Source: Cupriavidus basilensis OR16
GTDB taxonomy: Bacteria > Pseudomonadota > Gammaproteobacteria > Burkholderiales > Burkholderiaceae
Direction of reading: 5' to 3'
NCBI RefSeq assembly: GCF_000243095.1
Contig: NZ_AHJE01000102.1
Span: forward strand, 1 to 64,000
DNA length: 64,000 bases
Shown in pieces: positions 36,908 through 46,320 of this stretch. Positions within the stretch are counted from its first letter, which is position 1. Each line of letters opens with the position of its first letter. The notes under the pieces were generated by a model. That model was given only the letters and a program-made list of their open reading frames with translations. It ran no database searches and had not been told where the DNA came from. The position numbers and the translations under genes are program-made.

Positions 36908-39172
36908 CTACGGCGCGATTTCCCTGCGCAGCCGCTCGCCGCCCAGCGGCATGTCGCGCAGGCGCTTGCCGGTGGCATCGAACAGGGCATTGCCGATGGC
37001 GCCCGCGGTGGGCCCCATCGCCGCTTCGGCCACGCCCAGGAACGGCGTGCCGGGGCGGTCGATCAGGTGCACGTTGATGGTGGCGGGCACGGCGGAGAAG
37101 CGCATGATTGGATAGGCACTCCAGTCGAAGCTGCCGATGCCGCCGGTGTCGAAGCGCAACGCCTCGTACAGCGTCCAGCTCGCGGACTGCAGGATGCCGC
37201 CCTCGATCTGGTTGCGCACGCCATCCGGACTGACGATCTGCCCGCAATCGACGGCCACCTCGGCATGCTCGAGACGCACCAGGCCCGTGTCGCGCACCAC
37301 CGAAATCTCCAGCGCGATCGCCACGTAGCCCATCAGGTTCTTGTACCTGGCGAACGCGAAGCCGACGCCGCGGCCGGGCTTGCGGCCGCGCCTGGGCCAG
37401 CCGAATCTGGTTGCGGCGAGCTGGATGACGTCGCGCGCGCGCTGGTCTTCCATATGCCGCAGCCGGAACGCCACGGGGTCGGTGTTGGCCGCGGCAGCCA
37501 ACTCGTCCATGAAGCTCTCGATCGCGAAGACGTTCATGTGCGCGCCCAGCGAGCGCATCGCCGAGGTCCGCAGCGGCATGGTCGGCGAGAAGTGATTGAC
37601 GATGTGCGAGGCCGGGAGCCTGTAGAGCGGAATCGCGTTGCGGTCGCCGCCGCCCTCAGGTTGCAGCATCGGGACCGAGGGCGCGGGCGCGAAGGGCCTG
37701 GCCAACTGGGTGGCTGGCAGCAGCCGGCCCGCGTTGACCACGCGCTCGTTATGCGAGCTGCTCCACAGCGCGTAGTCCCAGTCGACGATATGGCCGCCGG
37801 CATCGAGCGAGGCCTTGACCTCGGTGACCATGGCTGGCGTGTAGTGGTCCCACAGGTTCTCCTGGTCGCGCATCCATTGCACGCGCACTGGCTGTGCGGG
37901 CAGGGCGCGGGCCAGATAGGCCGCGTGCGCCGCGGCGTCGTCCGCGCCGTTGTGCCCGTAGCAGCCCGATCCTTCCATGTGGATGCAGCGCAGCTTGTCC
38001 TTGGGCATCGACAGCATCTCGGCCAGGCCGTCGCGCAGCGGGTAGACGCCCTGGGAGTGGGTCCATACGGTCAGCACGCCATCCTGCATCTGCGCCACGG
38101 CGCACGAGGGGCCGATCGATCCGTGCATCAGGTAGTGCTTGGAATAGGTGGCGGCCAGCGTCCTGGCGCCCGCCGCCACAGCGCCCCGCGTGTTGGCGAT
38201 CTCGATGTGCTGCGTGGAGATCTGCTTGAGCTGCGCGATCACGTCGGCGGGGCGGGGCAGCGCACGTCCCTTGCTCCAGCGGCAAGCGGCGCCGAGCACG
38301 CGCTGAGCCAGTACCGCCTGCCATTCCCCCCTGGCCACCACGGCGAGCAAGCTGCCGTCGCGCACGACGGCGATCACGCCGGGCATGGACTTGACCGCGG
38401 TGTCGTCGACCGACAGCAGGGTGGCGTCATAGGCAGGCGGCAGCACCACGCGCGCATGCACCATGCCCGGCATGGCCAGGTCCTGGACGTAGCTCGGCTT
38501 GCCGCTGACTTTGCCGGGAATGTCCAGCCGCGGCATCGACGTGCCGATCACGGAGAACGACTTCGGGTCGCGCAGCGGCGAGGCGGGTGTTGCCGTGCGG
38601 TGCAGGTCAACCACGGGCAACAGTTCGCCGAACGACAGCGAGCGCCCGTCGGGGGCCGTGATGCGTGCATTGGCGATCGTCAGCGACGCCGCATCGACAC
38701 GCAACTGCCGCGCGGCGGCGCCCGTCAGCAGCCCGCGCACCTGGGCCGCGGCGTTGAGCAGGGCGCTACCGCTATCGGCCATGGTGTGGCTGCCGGCAGT
38801 CAGCCCTTCGTCCGGCGAGCGGCCGGTATCGGCGCTCAGGAAGGTGATCAGCGCGGGCGCCATCTGCAGTTCTTCCGCCGCCACCTGGAGCAGCGCGGTG
38901 CGCACGCCGGTGCCCAGCTCGACCTTGCCGGTGTACACCGTGACCTGGTTATTGGGCGCGATCTTGATCCAGGCGTCGAGATAGGGGTTGGTCTTCAGGC
39001 TGCCCGCCAGCGCCTGGTATTGCCGCGCGATCTGCACGGCCGCGCCCTCGTCGGCCAGCACGGTCTGCGCCATGGCCTCGCGGCCCGGCAGCAGCGTGAA
39101 GCCCACCACCAGCGAGCCCGAGACCAGGAAGGCGCGGCGGCCCAGGTCGATGTGGTCGTCATGGCTGCTCAT
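36908..39172 (-). CDS. Molybdenum hydroxylase large subunit (isoquinoline 1-oxidoreductase / xanthine dehydrogenase family)
   Basis: This is the molybdopterin-binding subunit of a periplasmic hydroxylase or aldehyde oxidase. The 754-residue protein starts with a Tat-type signal (GRRAFLVSGSLVVGFTLLPG). It keeps the family pattern PGVIAVVRDGSLLAVVA, the molybdopterin contacts (MHGSIGPSCAVAQ) and the catalytic Glu in FLGVAEAAMGPTAGAIGNA. The order Mo subunit, 2Fe-2S subunit, cytochrome c matches known three-part hydroxylases that pass electrons to the respiratory chain. I start at 39172, where the Tat signal begins, overlapping the 2Fe-2S gene by four bases. The substrate may be an aldehyde or an N-heterocycle. 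Confidence 0.9.
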   Translation of the reverse strand: MSSHDDHIDLGRRAFLVSGSLVVGFTLLPGREAMAQTVLADEGAAVQIARQYQALAGSLKTNPYLDAWIKIAPNNQVTVYTGKVELGTGVRTALLQVAAEELQMAPALITFLSADTGRSPDEGLTAGSHTMADSGSALLNAAAQVRGLLTGAAARQLRVDAASLTIANARITAPDGRSLSFGELLPVVDLHRTATPASPLRDPKSFSVIGTSMPRLDIPGKVSGKPSYVQDLAMPGMVHARVVLPPAYDATLLSVDDTAVKSMPGVIAVVRDGSLLAVVARGEWQAVLAQRVLGAACRWSKGRALPRPADVIAQLKQISTQHIEIANTRGAVAAGARTLAATYSKHYLMHGSIGPSCAVAQMQDGVLTVWTHSQGVYPLRDGLAEMLSMPKDKLRCIHMEGSGCYGHNGADDAAAHAAYLARALPAQPVRVQWMRDQENLWDHYTPAMVTEVKASLDAGGHIVDWDYALWSSSHNERVVNAGRLLPATQLARPFAPAPSVPMLQPEGGGDRNAIPLYRLPASHIVNHFSPTMPLRTSAMRSLGAHMNVFAIESFMDELAAAANTDPVAFRLRHMEDQRARDVIQLAATRFGWPRRGRKPGRGVGFAFARYKNLMGYVAIALEISVVRDTGLVRLEHAEVAVDCGQIVSPDGVRNQIEGGILQSASWTLYEALRFDTGGIGSFDWSAYPIMRFSAVPATINVHLIDRPGTPFLGVAEAAMGPTAGAIGNALFDATGKRLRDMPLGGERLRREIAP

Positions 39173-39678
39173 CGTGCCCCCTCCTTGTTGCCCTCGGCCT
39201 TGACCCCGCCCGGGCGCGCGGCGCCGGGCGTGCCGGCCACGGCGCGGATGGCCGCCAGGATGCGCATATGGGTGCCGCACCGGCACAGGTTGGGCTCCAT
39301 GTGCGCGCGCAGCTCGGCGTCGGTGGGATGGGCGTTGACCTCCAGCAGGGCTTGCGCACGCATGATCATGCCGGCGATGCAGTAGCCGCACTGCGCCGCC
39401 TGGTGGTCAATGAACGCCTTCTGCAAGGGGCCCGGCCTGTCGGCGGCACCCAGGCTTTCGATGGTGCGCACCGGCCGCCTGCCAATCGATGCCACCGGCA
39501 TCAGGCACGAAAACACCGGGCGGTCGCCGACGATGACGGTGCAGGCGCCGCACTGGCCCAGGCCGCAGCCGAACTTGGCGCCGTGCAGGTGCAGCTCGCC
39601 GCGCAGGGCATAGAGAAGCGGCGTGGACGGATCGATGTCCAACTCGTGGCTGGCGCCGTTGACGGTGAGCTTGATCAT
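39169..39678 (-). CDS. 2Fe-2S subunit of molybdenum hydroxylase
   Basis: This is the iron-sulfur electron-transfer subunit paired with the molybdenum subunit. The 169-residue protein has a plant-type 2Fe-2S domain (CGLGQCGACTVIVGDRPVFSC) and a C-terminal helical 2Fe-2S domain (QCGYCIAGMIMRAQALL, NLCRCGTHMRI). No signal peptide is present; it is presumably carried out with the Tat-bearing large subunit. ATG 39678 overlaps the upstream cytochrome gene by four bases, so all three subunits are translationally coupled. Confidence 0.93.
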   Translation of the reverse strand: MIKLTVNGASHELDIDPSTPLLYALRGELHLHGAKFGCGLGQCGACTVIVGDRPVFSCLMPVASIGRRPVRTIESLGAADRPGPLQKAFIDHQAAQCGYCIAGMIMRAQALLEVNAHPTDAELRAHMEPNLCRCGTHMRILAAIRAVAGTPGAARPGGVKAEGNKEGAR

Positions 39679-40889
39679 CTCGATTCGTTCCCTTTCCTGA
39701 GTGTAGCGACGGTGTCCTGCACACCGGCCCACGGTGGCTGCCGGGCGTAGGTGGCACGCAGGTAGGCCGCCAGGTCGGCAAGCTGCTGGTCGTCGAAGGC
39801 CTGTGCGAATGCTGGCATGTAGTGCATGGCGTCCTCGCCGTTCCACGCCACGCCTTGCAACATCATCTGGATGGCATTGCGCGGCGTGCCGGCTTGGAGC
39901 GCGGAACTGCTGGCGAGGCTGGGGCGGGCACCCACGCTCTGCATCGGCGCACCGGTGCCATGGCAGGCGGCGCACGCCCCGCTGAAGAGCGCCGCGCCGC
40001 GCGCGATGGCGGAAGGGTTTGCCACGGCCGCCGAGACCGGCATCACGGTGGGCGCGGGTGCCGGCTTGTGCAGCGACATCAGATAGGTCGCGATGGCATC
40101 GACGTCCGCCTCGGGCACGGTGGCCAACTCGAGCGTGACCGGCAGCATTGGGCCGGCTGCCGCGCCATGCGCGCCGGAGACGCCGGTGCGCAGGTAGGTC
40201 GCTAGCTGCGCCTTGGTCCAGGGCACGGGCCCGCCCGCCAGGCGGTTCAGCGGCGGCGCTTCCCAGTTGTCCACCTCGCCGCCGTCGAAGGCGCGGCCCA
40301 GTTTTTCCCCGCCGATCGCATTGAGCGGCGAGTGGCAGGCGGCGCAGTGGCCAAGTCCGTCCACCAGCAGGCGGCCGCGGTTCCAGGCTTCATCCTGCGC
40401 GGGATCGTGTTGCGTTTCGCCGGGCCGCAGGAACAGCACGTTCCAGAAGGCGACCAGAGGCCGGAAGTTGAGCGGGAAGATCAATGCGTTGGCGGGCGGA
40501 TTGGTGAAGTGGATGTACGGAAACGCCGGATAGAGCTGGTGGCCGTCGCGTGCGATGCCGCGCCGCATGGCGCGCGCGAAGGCCTCCAGCGACCAGCTGC
40601 CGATGCCGGTTTGCGCATCGGGCGTGATGTTGGTGGAGTAGATCGTGCCAAACGGCGTGACCAGTGGCAGGCCGCCGGCAAAGGGCTGGCCGCCCCTGGC
40701 CGTATGGCATACCGCGCAGTCGCCGAGCGCGACCACGCGGGCGCCCTCCAGCGTCAGCGCCCGGTCGAAGGACGAGGGCGCCGGCGCGGCGATCGGCGCG
40801 ATGGCCGGCTCCCACATGATGCAGGCGGCAGCTACCAGGGCAACGGCGGCCGCCCCAGCTGCCGCGAAAAGGACGGGCCGTCGTTTCAT
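39675..40889 (-). CDS. Triheme cytochrome c subunit of the molybdenum hydroxylase
   Basis: This membrane-anchored cytochrome c probably carries electrons from the hydroxylase to the respiratory chain. The 404-residue precursor has an N-terminal signal or anchor (RRPVLFAAAGAAAVALVAAACI) and three CxxCH heme sites (CAVCH, CAACH, CAACH). The layout is that of the cytochrome subunits of alcohol and aldehyde dehydrogenases. I start at ATG 40889, giving the signal peptide; the frame upstream is not meaningful. It is the first gene of the operon. The 270 bp before it show no gene. Confidence 0.93.
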   Translation of the reverse strand: MKRRPVLFAAAGAAAVALVAAACIMWEPAIAPIAAPAPSSFDRALTLEGARVVALGDCAVCHTARGGQPFAGGLPLVTPFGTIYSTNITPDAQTGIGSWSLEAFARAMRRGIARDGHQLYPAFPYIHFTNPPANALIFPLNFRPLVAFWNVLFLRPGETQHDPAQDEAWNRGRLLVDGLGHCAACHSPLNAIGGEKLGRAFDGGEVDNWEAPPLNRLAGGPVPWTKAQLATYLRTGVSGAHGAAAGPMLPVTLELATVPEADVDAIATYLMSLHKPAPAPTVMPVSAAVANPSAIARGAALFSGACAACHGTGAPMQSVGARPSLASSSALQAGTPRNAIQMMLQGVAWNGEDAMHYMPAFAQAFDDQQLADLAAYLRATYARQPPWAGVQDTVATLRKGNESR

Positions 40890-41160
40890 GCCTGGCCTGC
40901 CGGGAGGAAATGCCGGTTCATGGCGGGAATCCTTGTATCGATGGGGCCCGCGGCTCGCATCCCATGCATCGGGACCTTGGCAGCGGCGGGACGGCACTGC
41001 CCAGCTCGCATGGTAGGAGTCGTGCTGGCCGGCAACAATCAGACGAGTGGTCTGCGGCGCTCAGACCAAAGTATGAGCAGGTGGCGCGATGGCGCTACGC
41101 CGCGCAGCGGCAGGCGGCCGGCCTGGCCGAGCACGCCGGCCGCCTGCCGTCCACCCGCAT

Positions 41161-42292
41161 TCACGCCGCCACCGGATAGTCGGTGTAGCCCCCGGCACCG
41201 CCGCCGAAGAAGGACGAGGCATCGGGCGTGTTCAACGGCAGGCCGCCGCGCAGCCGGGCGGGCAGATCGGGATTGGCGATGAACGGGCGGCCGAAGATGA
41301 ACGGGCGGCCGAAGGCGATGATGTCGGCGCGGCCGCTGGCGAGCGCGTGCTCGGCGCTGTCGCGCCCGTAGCCGCCCGCCAGCATCAGCACGCCGTGGAA
41401 GGCCGCGCGCAGTTGCTGGATGATCGCGTCCCAGCGGGGATCGGCGTGCTCCTCCTTGACGGTGCCGACCATGGCCGGCTCGACCAGGTGCAGGTAGGCC
41501 AGGCCCCGGGTATCGAGCTGGCGCACCGATGTAGCCGAAGGTCTCTTCAGGCGATGCATCCCCCATGCCCATGAAGCGCCCCATGGGCGTCAGCCGCACG
41601 GCAACGCGCGCGGGCCCGACCTCCGCCGCGATCGCGTCCACCACCTCAAGCAGCAGCCGTGCCCGGTTCTCGATGCTGCCGCCGTAGGCGTCGTCGCGCT
41701 GGTTGCTGTTGGAGTTGATGAACTGGTCGAGCAGGTAGCCGTTGCCGGCGTGGATCTCCACGCCGTCCATGCCCGCGGCCATGGCGTTGCGGGCGGCATC
41801 CCGGTAGTCGGACACGATGGCGCGGATGCCGTCGAGGGTCAGCGCCTGGGGCACGGGTACGTCGCCCCAGGCGCCGTTGCCCTGCGCGTCGATGATGAAG
41901 GTCTTGCCGGGGACGGGCAGGGCGCTGGGCGCCACCGGCAGCGCGCCGCCGGGCTGGAACACCGGGTGCGAAACGCGGCCGACGTGCCACAGCTGCAGGA
42001 AGATGATGCCGCCCTGGTCATGCACGGCGTCGCTGACGGCCTGCCATCCCTGGATTTGCGCTGGACTATGGATGCCCGGCGTCCAGGCGTAGCCCTGGCC
42101 CTGCTGCGAGATCTGCGTGGCTTCGCTGATGATCAGCGCCGCGCCGGCACGCTGCCGGTAGTACTCGACATTCAAGTCGGTGGGCACGTTGCCGGGCTGG
42201 CCAGCACGCGAGCGCGTCAGCGGCGCCATCGCAACGCGATGCGCCAGGGTATGGTTGCCGAGGCGAATGGGGGTGAAGAGATGGTGGGTCAC
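41161..42292 (-). pseudogene. Old yellow enzyme family NADH:flavin oxidoreductase, one frameshift
   Basis: OYE-family enzymes reduce activated alkenes or nitro compounds using FMN. The N-terminal three-fifths reads normally from ATG 42292: PIRLGNHTLAHRVAMAPLTRSRA, FLQLWHVGRVSHP, GVEIHAGNGYLLDQF and YGGSIENRARLLLEVVDA. Near 41530 the frame breaks after ETFGYI, and the sequence resumes in another frame (VRQLDTRGLAYLHLVEP) to the stop at 41161, including ADIIAFGRPFIFGRPFIANPDLP. One extra G (ATCGGTG for ATCGTG) explains it. All family landmarks are present once repaired. Confidence 0.88.
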
Positions 42293-42433
42293 GGTGGTTC
42301 TCCGTCAGGTGCGATGGGTCGGTCGGCGGCAGCAGGCTTGCCTTTGCGCCGCGCTGGCTGTCTCGGGAAGAGATGACCTGAAGAGTAGACGCCAACCCAT
42401 CGGTGGAGAATCGGGTCGCCGCGCAACGTTGCG

Positions 42434-42448
42434 TTGCGCTGGCGGCAA
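42434..42448. promoter_or_regulatory. LysR-type box TTGC-N7-GCAA upstream of the OYE gene
   Basis: TTGCGCTGGCGGCAA fits the T-N11-A architecture of LysR operators and overlaps the palindrome CGCAACGTTGCG at 42422-42433. Two further copies with the same arms are at 49432 and 49479. It lies about 140 bp upstream of the OYE start, beside a lysR gene. Confidence 0.5.
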
Positions 42449-42484
42449 GGGGCGGGGGGCGGGGACTGGACGGGGGACGGGGCG

Positions 42485-43408
42485 TCAGCCGCCCGCTTCG
42501 CCCCCGCCGGTCGGACCAGGAATCCGCGAGAGAAACTCGAGGAAGGCGGCGATGCGCCGCGAGCCGCGCTGGTTGGGCAGGTAGAGCGCGGTGATGGCCG
42601 AGCTGGCGCGGTTGGGGTTGACGGTCCAGTCGTCCAGGATGGCGGTCAGGCGCCCGCTCTGTATATCCTCGTCGACCAGCCAATCGGGCAGCAGGGCGAT
42701 GCCGGCGTCGGCCAGCGCCAGTTCGCGCAGCACTTCGGCGTTGTTGCTCTTGAAGGTGCCCGGAACGGGCACCTGGATTTCCTCGGTGCCGCGCCGCAAG
42801 GTCCACAACTGCTGGCCCGCGCCGTAGGTGAAGCGCAGGCACGCGTGCCCGGCCAGCTCTGCTGGCGCGGTGGGGATGCCGCGCTGCTGCAGATAGCCCG
42901 GGCTTGCCACCACCCTGCGCCGGAACGTACCGATCCGACGCGCCACCACTTCGTCGAGCGACGCGGCACTGCCCAGGCGCACGGATAGATCGATGCGTTC
43001 GCCGAGCAGGTCGACAATCTCGTCGGTCAGCGTTACCTCCAGTTCCAGCTTCGGGTACTGCGCAATCAGGCTGCCGAGGAACGGCGCGATGCAGCGGCGC
43101 CCGAACGCCACCGGCAGCGACACGCGCAGCTGGCCCACCGGCGTATCGCCGCGGTCGGCGATCAGCGCGTCAGCTTCCGCCACCGCATCGAGGATCTTGC
43201 GCGCCCGCTGGTAGTAGGCAGCGCCGGCTTCGGACACCGTCACCTGCCGGGTCGACCGGTTCAGCAGCACGGTGCCCAGCTCCTCCTCCAGGCCGTCCAT
43301 CATGCGGGTCACGGATGACGTGGCCAGGTTGACCCGGCGCGCAGCCGAGGAGAACCCCTTGGCGTCGACCGTCTCGACGAACAGCTTCAAAGCCAGCAGC
43401 TTGTCCAT
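42485..43408 (-). CDS. LysR-family transcriptional regulator
   Basis: This is a LysR-type DNA-binding regulator with a small-molecule-sensing domain. The 307-residue protein has the N-terminal winged helix-turn-helix (ALKLFVETVDAKGFSSAARRVNLATSSVTRMMDGLEEELGTVLLNRSTR) and the periplasmic-binding-protein-like effector domain (GQLRVSLPVAFGRRCIAPFL). It is of the subgroup often annotated as controlling aromatic or redox genes. ATG 43408 is chosen over longer readings that lack similarity. It probably acts on the neighbouring OYE gene; TTGC-N7-GCAA boxes nearby are candidate sites. Confidence 0.92.
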   Translation of the reverse strand: MDKLLALKLFVETVDAKGFSSAARRVNLATSSVTRMMDGLEEELGTVLLNRSTRQVTVSEAGAAYYQRARKILDAVAEADALIADRGDTPVGQLRVSLPVAFGRRCIAPFLGSLIAQYPKLELEVTLTDEIVDLLGERIDLSVRLGSAASLDEVVARRIGTFRRRVVASPGYLQQRGIPTAPAELAGHACLRFTYGAGQQLWTLRRGTEEIQVPVPGTFKSNNAEVLRELALADAGIALLPDWLVDEDIQSGRLTAILDDWTVNPNRASSAITALYLPNQRGSRRIAAFLEFLSRIPGPTGGGEAGG

Positions 43409-43437
43409 GGGTAAGACTCCAGCGGTAAGGGCGGCGT

Positions 43438-44136
43438 TTATCCTCGCAGGGACTCCGTTGCCGGCTTGTCGGGCGCGCGCAGGGAACGCATGACGGCAGG
43501 CGCGCCGTGGAGAAACATGTCTACCTTGCGGCGGATCACGGCGCTGACGTCCGAGGGCACCTTGAGGCCGTAGACCCATTTGCGCACGCCGAGATAGAAG
43601 ATGGCCGCGTGCAGGCCCCAGATCATCTCGACCTCGGCCTCCAGCTCCGCGGCGTTGCGCGGCTCCGGGATGCCGTACTCAGCACGCACCTCGGCCAGCA
43701 CGGGCAGGAAGACGTTGCTGCGCAGCTTGTTGAGGTACTTGTTGTTGATGCCTTCGCGCGTGAGGCCGGCAAAGATGAAGACCCGGATCCATTCCTCGCG
43801 CAGGATCACCGAGGCGTAGTCGAGGTAGAACGCATACAGCCGTTCGGTCAGCGGCGTGGCACGATCGGCGATCTGGCGCTCCCAGTCGGGCCGCCACTGG
43901 AACACTTCGCTGTAGACGCGATCGATCAGCGCCTCCTTGCTGGCGAAGTAGCGGTACAGCAAGGGTTGGGTGACGCCGATCTGCTTGGCGAGATCGCGGG
44001 TGCTGCCGGAGAAGCCGTTACGCGTGAAGTGTTCGATGGCCTTCTGCACGATCTGCTGCTCCCGCTCTTCGGGGAGCAGCCGTTTTCCGGTCTTGGCCGG
44101 TGCATCGTTCCCGGGCGGCGTTGCGTCTCGTTTCAT
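43438..44136 (-). CDS. TetR/AcrR-family transcriptional regulator
   Basis: This is a ligand-responsive repressor. The 232-residue protein has the TetR N-terminal helix-turn-helix (EREQQIVQKAIEHFTRNGFSGSTRDLAKQIGVTQPLLYRYFASKEALIDRVYSEV) and a helical ligand-binding domain. ATG 44136 is taken from the MKRDATPPGN start; the longer upstream frame has no meaning. The sequence TGATAAATTGT 60 bp upstream recurs before the VOC/monooxygenase operon at 48.0 kb, which suggests self-control and a shared target. Confidence 0.92.
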   Translation of the reverse strand: MKRDATPPGNDAPAKTGKRLLPEEREQQIVQKAIEHFTRNGFSGSTRDLAKQIGVTQPLLYRYFASKEALIDRVYSEVFQWRPDWERQIADRATPLTERLYAFYLDYASVILREEWIRVFIFAGLTREGINNKYLNKLRSNVFLPVLAEVRAEYGIPEPRNAAELEAEVEMIWGLHAAIFYLGVRKWVYGLKVPSDVSAVIRRKVDMFLHGAPAVMRSLRAPDKPATESLRG

Positions 44137-44181
44137 TCGTTCACCTGTGGCAGGCACGCCCCGTGCGGGGCGTTTGCGGCA

Positions 44182-44206
44182 TTGTACCAATCGGGTGATA
44201 AATTGT
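44182..44206 (-). promoter_or_regulatory. Candidate TetR operator upstream of tetR
   Basis: Read on the minus strand this is ACAATTTATCA-N2-CGAT-N3-TA. The same pattern occurs at 48060-48085 before the VOC gene. It lies 46-70 bp upstream of the tetR start. Confidence 0.45.
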
Positions 44207-44257
44207 GACGCGCGGCAGGGCTGCCGGCAGTGCGGCCGGCAGCACCGGGCACGGGTA

Positions 44258-45907
44258 CTACTGCGGCTTGACCAGCCCGAGCTCGCAATCGACCAGCTGA
44301 TTGTTGAAGGCGCCGCGTTCGCGCGCACCGCGCGCCGACCGGTCGGTGACCGAGAACACGTAGATGCCGGCAAAGGCCACCAGCATGGAGAACAGCGCTG
44401 GATACTCGTACGGGTAGATGGCACTCGCATGGCCGAGCACCTGCACCCACACGGTCGGGCTGAGCACCGTCAGCACCACCGCGGTCAGCAGCCCAAGCGA
44501 GCCGCCGGCCACGGCGCCCCGCGTAGTCAGCCCGCGCCAGTAGATCGACAGCAGCAACACCGGGAAATTCGAGCTGGCGGCAATGGAAAAGGTCAGGCTG
44601 ACGATAAAGGCAATGGTCTGCTTCTCGAACAGGATGCCCAACAGGATGGACAGTACGCCCAGCACGAGCGTGGTCATCCGGGAGACACGCATCTCCTCCT
44701 TGTCGGTGGCGTTGCCCTGGCGCAGGACCTTGGCATAGAGATCGTGCGAGATGGCCGAGGAACCGGCCAGCGTGAGCCCCGCCACCACGGCCAGGATGGT
44801 CGAGAACGCCACCGCGCAGATGAAGCCGAGGAAGACGTTGCCGCCGACGGCATGGGCCAGGTGCACGGCCACCATGTTGACGCCGCCGATCACCGCGCCG
44901 GCAGGCGTGTGGTAGGCCGGCTCGCTGGCCACCAGCGCGATGGTGCCAAAGCCGATGACGATGATCAGCGCGTAGCCGATGCCGACGATGCCAGTGGCAT
45001 AGAGGATGCTCTTGCGTGCCGCCTTGACGTCGCCGACGGTGAAGAAGCGCATCAGGATATGCGGCAGGCCGGCGGTACCGAAGATCAGCGCCAGGCCGAG
45101 CGATACCGCCGAGACGGGATCGGAGACCAGGCCGCCCGGGCTCATGATGGCCGCGTGCTTGCCGTGGGCCTCGATGGCCTGCGCGAACAGCGCGTTCAGG
45201 CTGAAGCCGAAGCGGCTCATGACCATGAACGCCATGAAGGCAGCACCGGCGAGCAGCAGCACCGCCTTGATGATCTGGATCCAGGTGGTGGCCAGCATGC
45301 CGCCGAAGAACACATAGACCACCATCAGCACGCCGACCAGCACGACCGCCGCCGTGTAGCTGAAGCCAAACAGCAGCTCCACCAGCTTGCCGGCCCCCAC
45401 CATCTGCGACACCAGGTACAGCAGCACGATGACGATGGAACTGGACGCGGAGAACGCGCGGATGGGGCGCTGCTGCAGCCGGTAGGAGACCACGTCCGCC
45501 AGCGTGAAGCGGCCGAGGTTGCGCAGCGGCTCGGCGATCAGGAACAGGATGATCGGCCAACTGGCCAGGAAGCCGATGGAGTAGATCAGGCCGTCGTAGC
45601 CGCTGGTGAAGACCAGCGCGGAGATGCCCAGCAGGGAGGCCGCCGACATGTAGTCGCCGGCAATGGCCCAGCCGTTCTGCAAAGCGGTGATCTTGCCGCC
45701 AGCGGCATAGTGGTCGGCCACGCTGTGATTGCTCTTGGCAGCCCAGCGCGTGACCACGAGCGTGGCGGCGACGAACACCAGAAACATGGCGATGGCGATG
45801 ACATTGATGCCCTGGCCTACCGAACTCGGCGCCGCGAACGCGGGCAGAGCGGTAAGCAGCAGGGCTGCGGCAATGGCGGCAATGGCGGCAATGGCGGGTT
45901 GCTTCAT
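44258..45907 (-). CDS. actP: Cation/acetate symporter, ActP-type (SSS family)
   Basis: ActP-type proteins import acetate or other short monocarboxylates with a cation. The 549-residue protein has an N-terminal signal-like segment ([14 protein letters not shown]) and about 13 membrane helices. It keeps the sodium:solute symporter patterns: [44 protein letters not shown] and [16 protein letters not shown] start at ATG 45907; the frame runs on upstream only through the DUF485 gene. Placement after a DUF485 gene is the usual yjcH-actP pairing. The substrate in this region might instead be an aromatic acid. Confidence 0.92.
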   Translation of the reverse strand: MKQPAIAAIAAIAAALLLTALPAFAAPSSVGQGINVIAIAMFLVFVAATLVVTRWAAKSNHSVADHYAAGGKITALQNGWAIAGDYMSAASLLGISALVFTSGYDGLIYSIGFLASWPIILFLIAEPLRNLGRFTLADVVSYRLQQRPIRAFSASSSIVIVLLYLVSQMVGAGKLVELLFGFSYTAAVVLVGVLMVVYVFFGGMLATTWIQIIKAVLLLAGAAFMAFMVMSRFGFSLNALFAQAIEAHGKHAAIMSPGGLVSDPVSAVSLGLALIFGTAGLPHILMRFFTVGDVKAARKSILYATGIVGIGYALIIVIGFGTIALVASEPAYHTPAGAVIGGVNMVAVHLAHAVGGNVFLGFICAVAFSTILAVVAGLTLAGSSAISHDLYAKVLRQGNATDKEEMRVSRMTTLVLGVLSILLGILFEKQTIAFIVSLTFSIAASSNFPVLLLSIYWRGLTTRGAVAGGSLGLLTAVVLTVLSPTVWVQVLGHASAIYPYEYPALFSMLVAFAGIYVFSVTDRSARGARERGAFNNQLVDCELGLVKPQ

Positions 45908-46191
45908 TTTTCTGCCCCTTGCTTGAGGTCGCTGATGCGCTGGTCGTACACGGTGTTGGTGCGATGCACGTACACCGCCACCAGCAGGAAGGTCACCGCG
46001 AACATGCCGAAGCCCACGGGAATGCCCACGCTCATGGGCTGGCCCAGTGTCAGTTGGCGGCCCAGCAGCGCAGGCCGGAAGGCGAGCGTGAGGATGTAGC
46101 CGAAGTACACCGCCAGCATGATGGCGGTCAGGGCCCACGCGAACCTGCGCCGCGCGCGCACCAGGGACTGGAATGCCGGATTGGCGAGCAA
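45904..46191 (-). CDS. yjcH: DUF485 membrane protein, partner of ActP (YjcH-like)
   Basis: This small inner-membrane protein is nearly always encoded next to ActP. It has two membrane helices ([22 protein letters not shown] and [24 protein letters not shown]). The open frame begins at a TTG (46191) in mid-protein. A better start is TTG 46265, behind GGAG, reading [13 protein letters not shown] in another frame. One missing G near 46228 (GCGAAAG for GCGGAAAG) would join them. The gene is therefore probably 45904-46265 with a sequence error. It overlaps actP by four bases. Confidence 0.82.
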   Translation of the reverse strand: MLANPAFQSLVRARRRFAWALTAIMLAVYFGYILTLAFRPALLGRQLTLGQPMSVGIPVGFGMFAVTFLLVAVYVHRTNTVYDQRISDLKQGAEK

Positions 46192-46320
46192 GGGATTCGG
46201 TGGTGGCGCAGCGGGCGCGGCGCTTTCGCGGCGGCTGCGGCAAAGGTGGGGGCGGTATGTTCCAAGATTGTCTCCGTTGGGGGCGATTGGTTTTGCGCGG
46301 GGCGGGGGGCTGCGGCGCGC

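Noticed and set aside
36599-39385. 928-residue open frame opposite the molybdenum subunit
   Set aside because: The minus-strand protein has Tat signal and active-site motifs; the plus frame has none.
42447-42500. G-rich stretch upstream of the OYE gene as a quadruplex regulator
   Set aside because: It overlaps the lysR 3' end and looks like ordinary GC bias; runs are irregular.
43970-46099. 709-residue His/Asp/Gln-rich open frame opposite actP
   Set aside because: Composition is that of an antisense frame; ActP on the other strand has clear membrane helices and family motifs.
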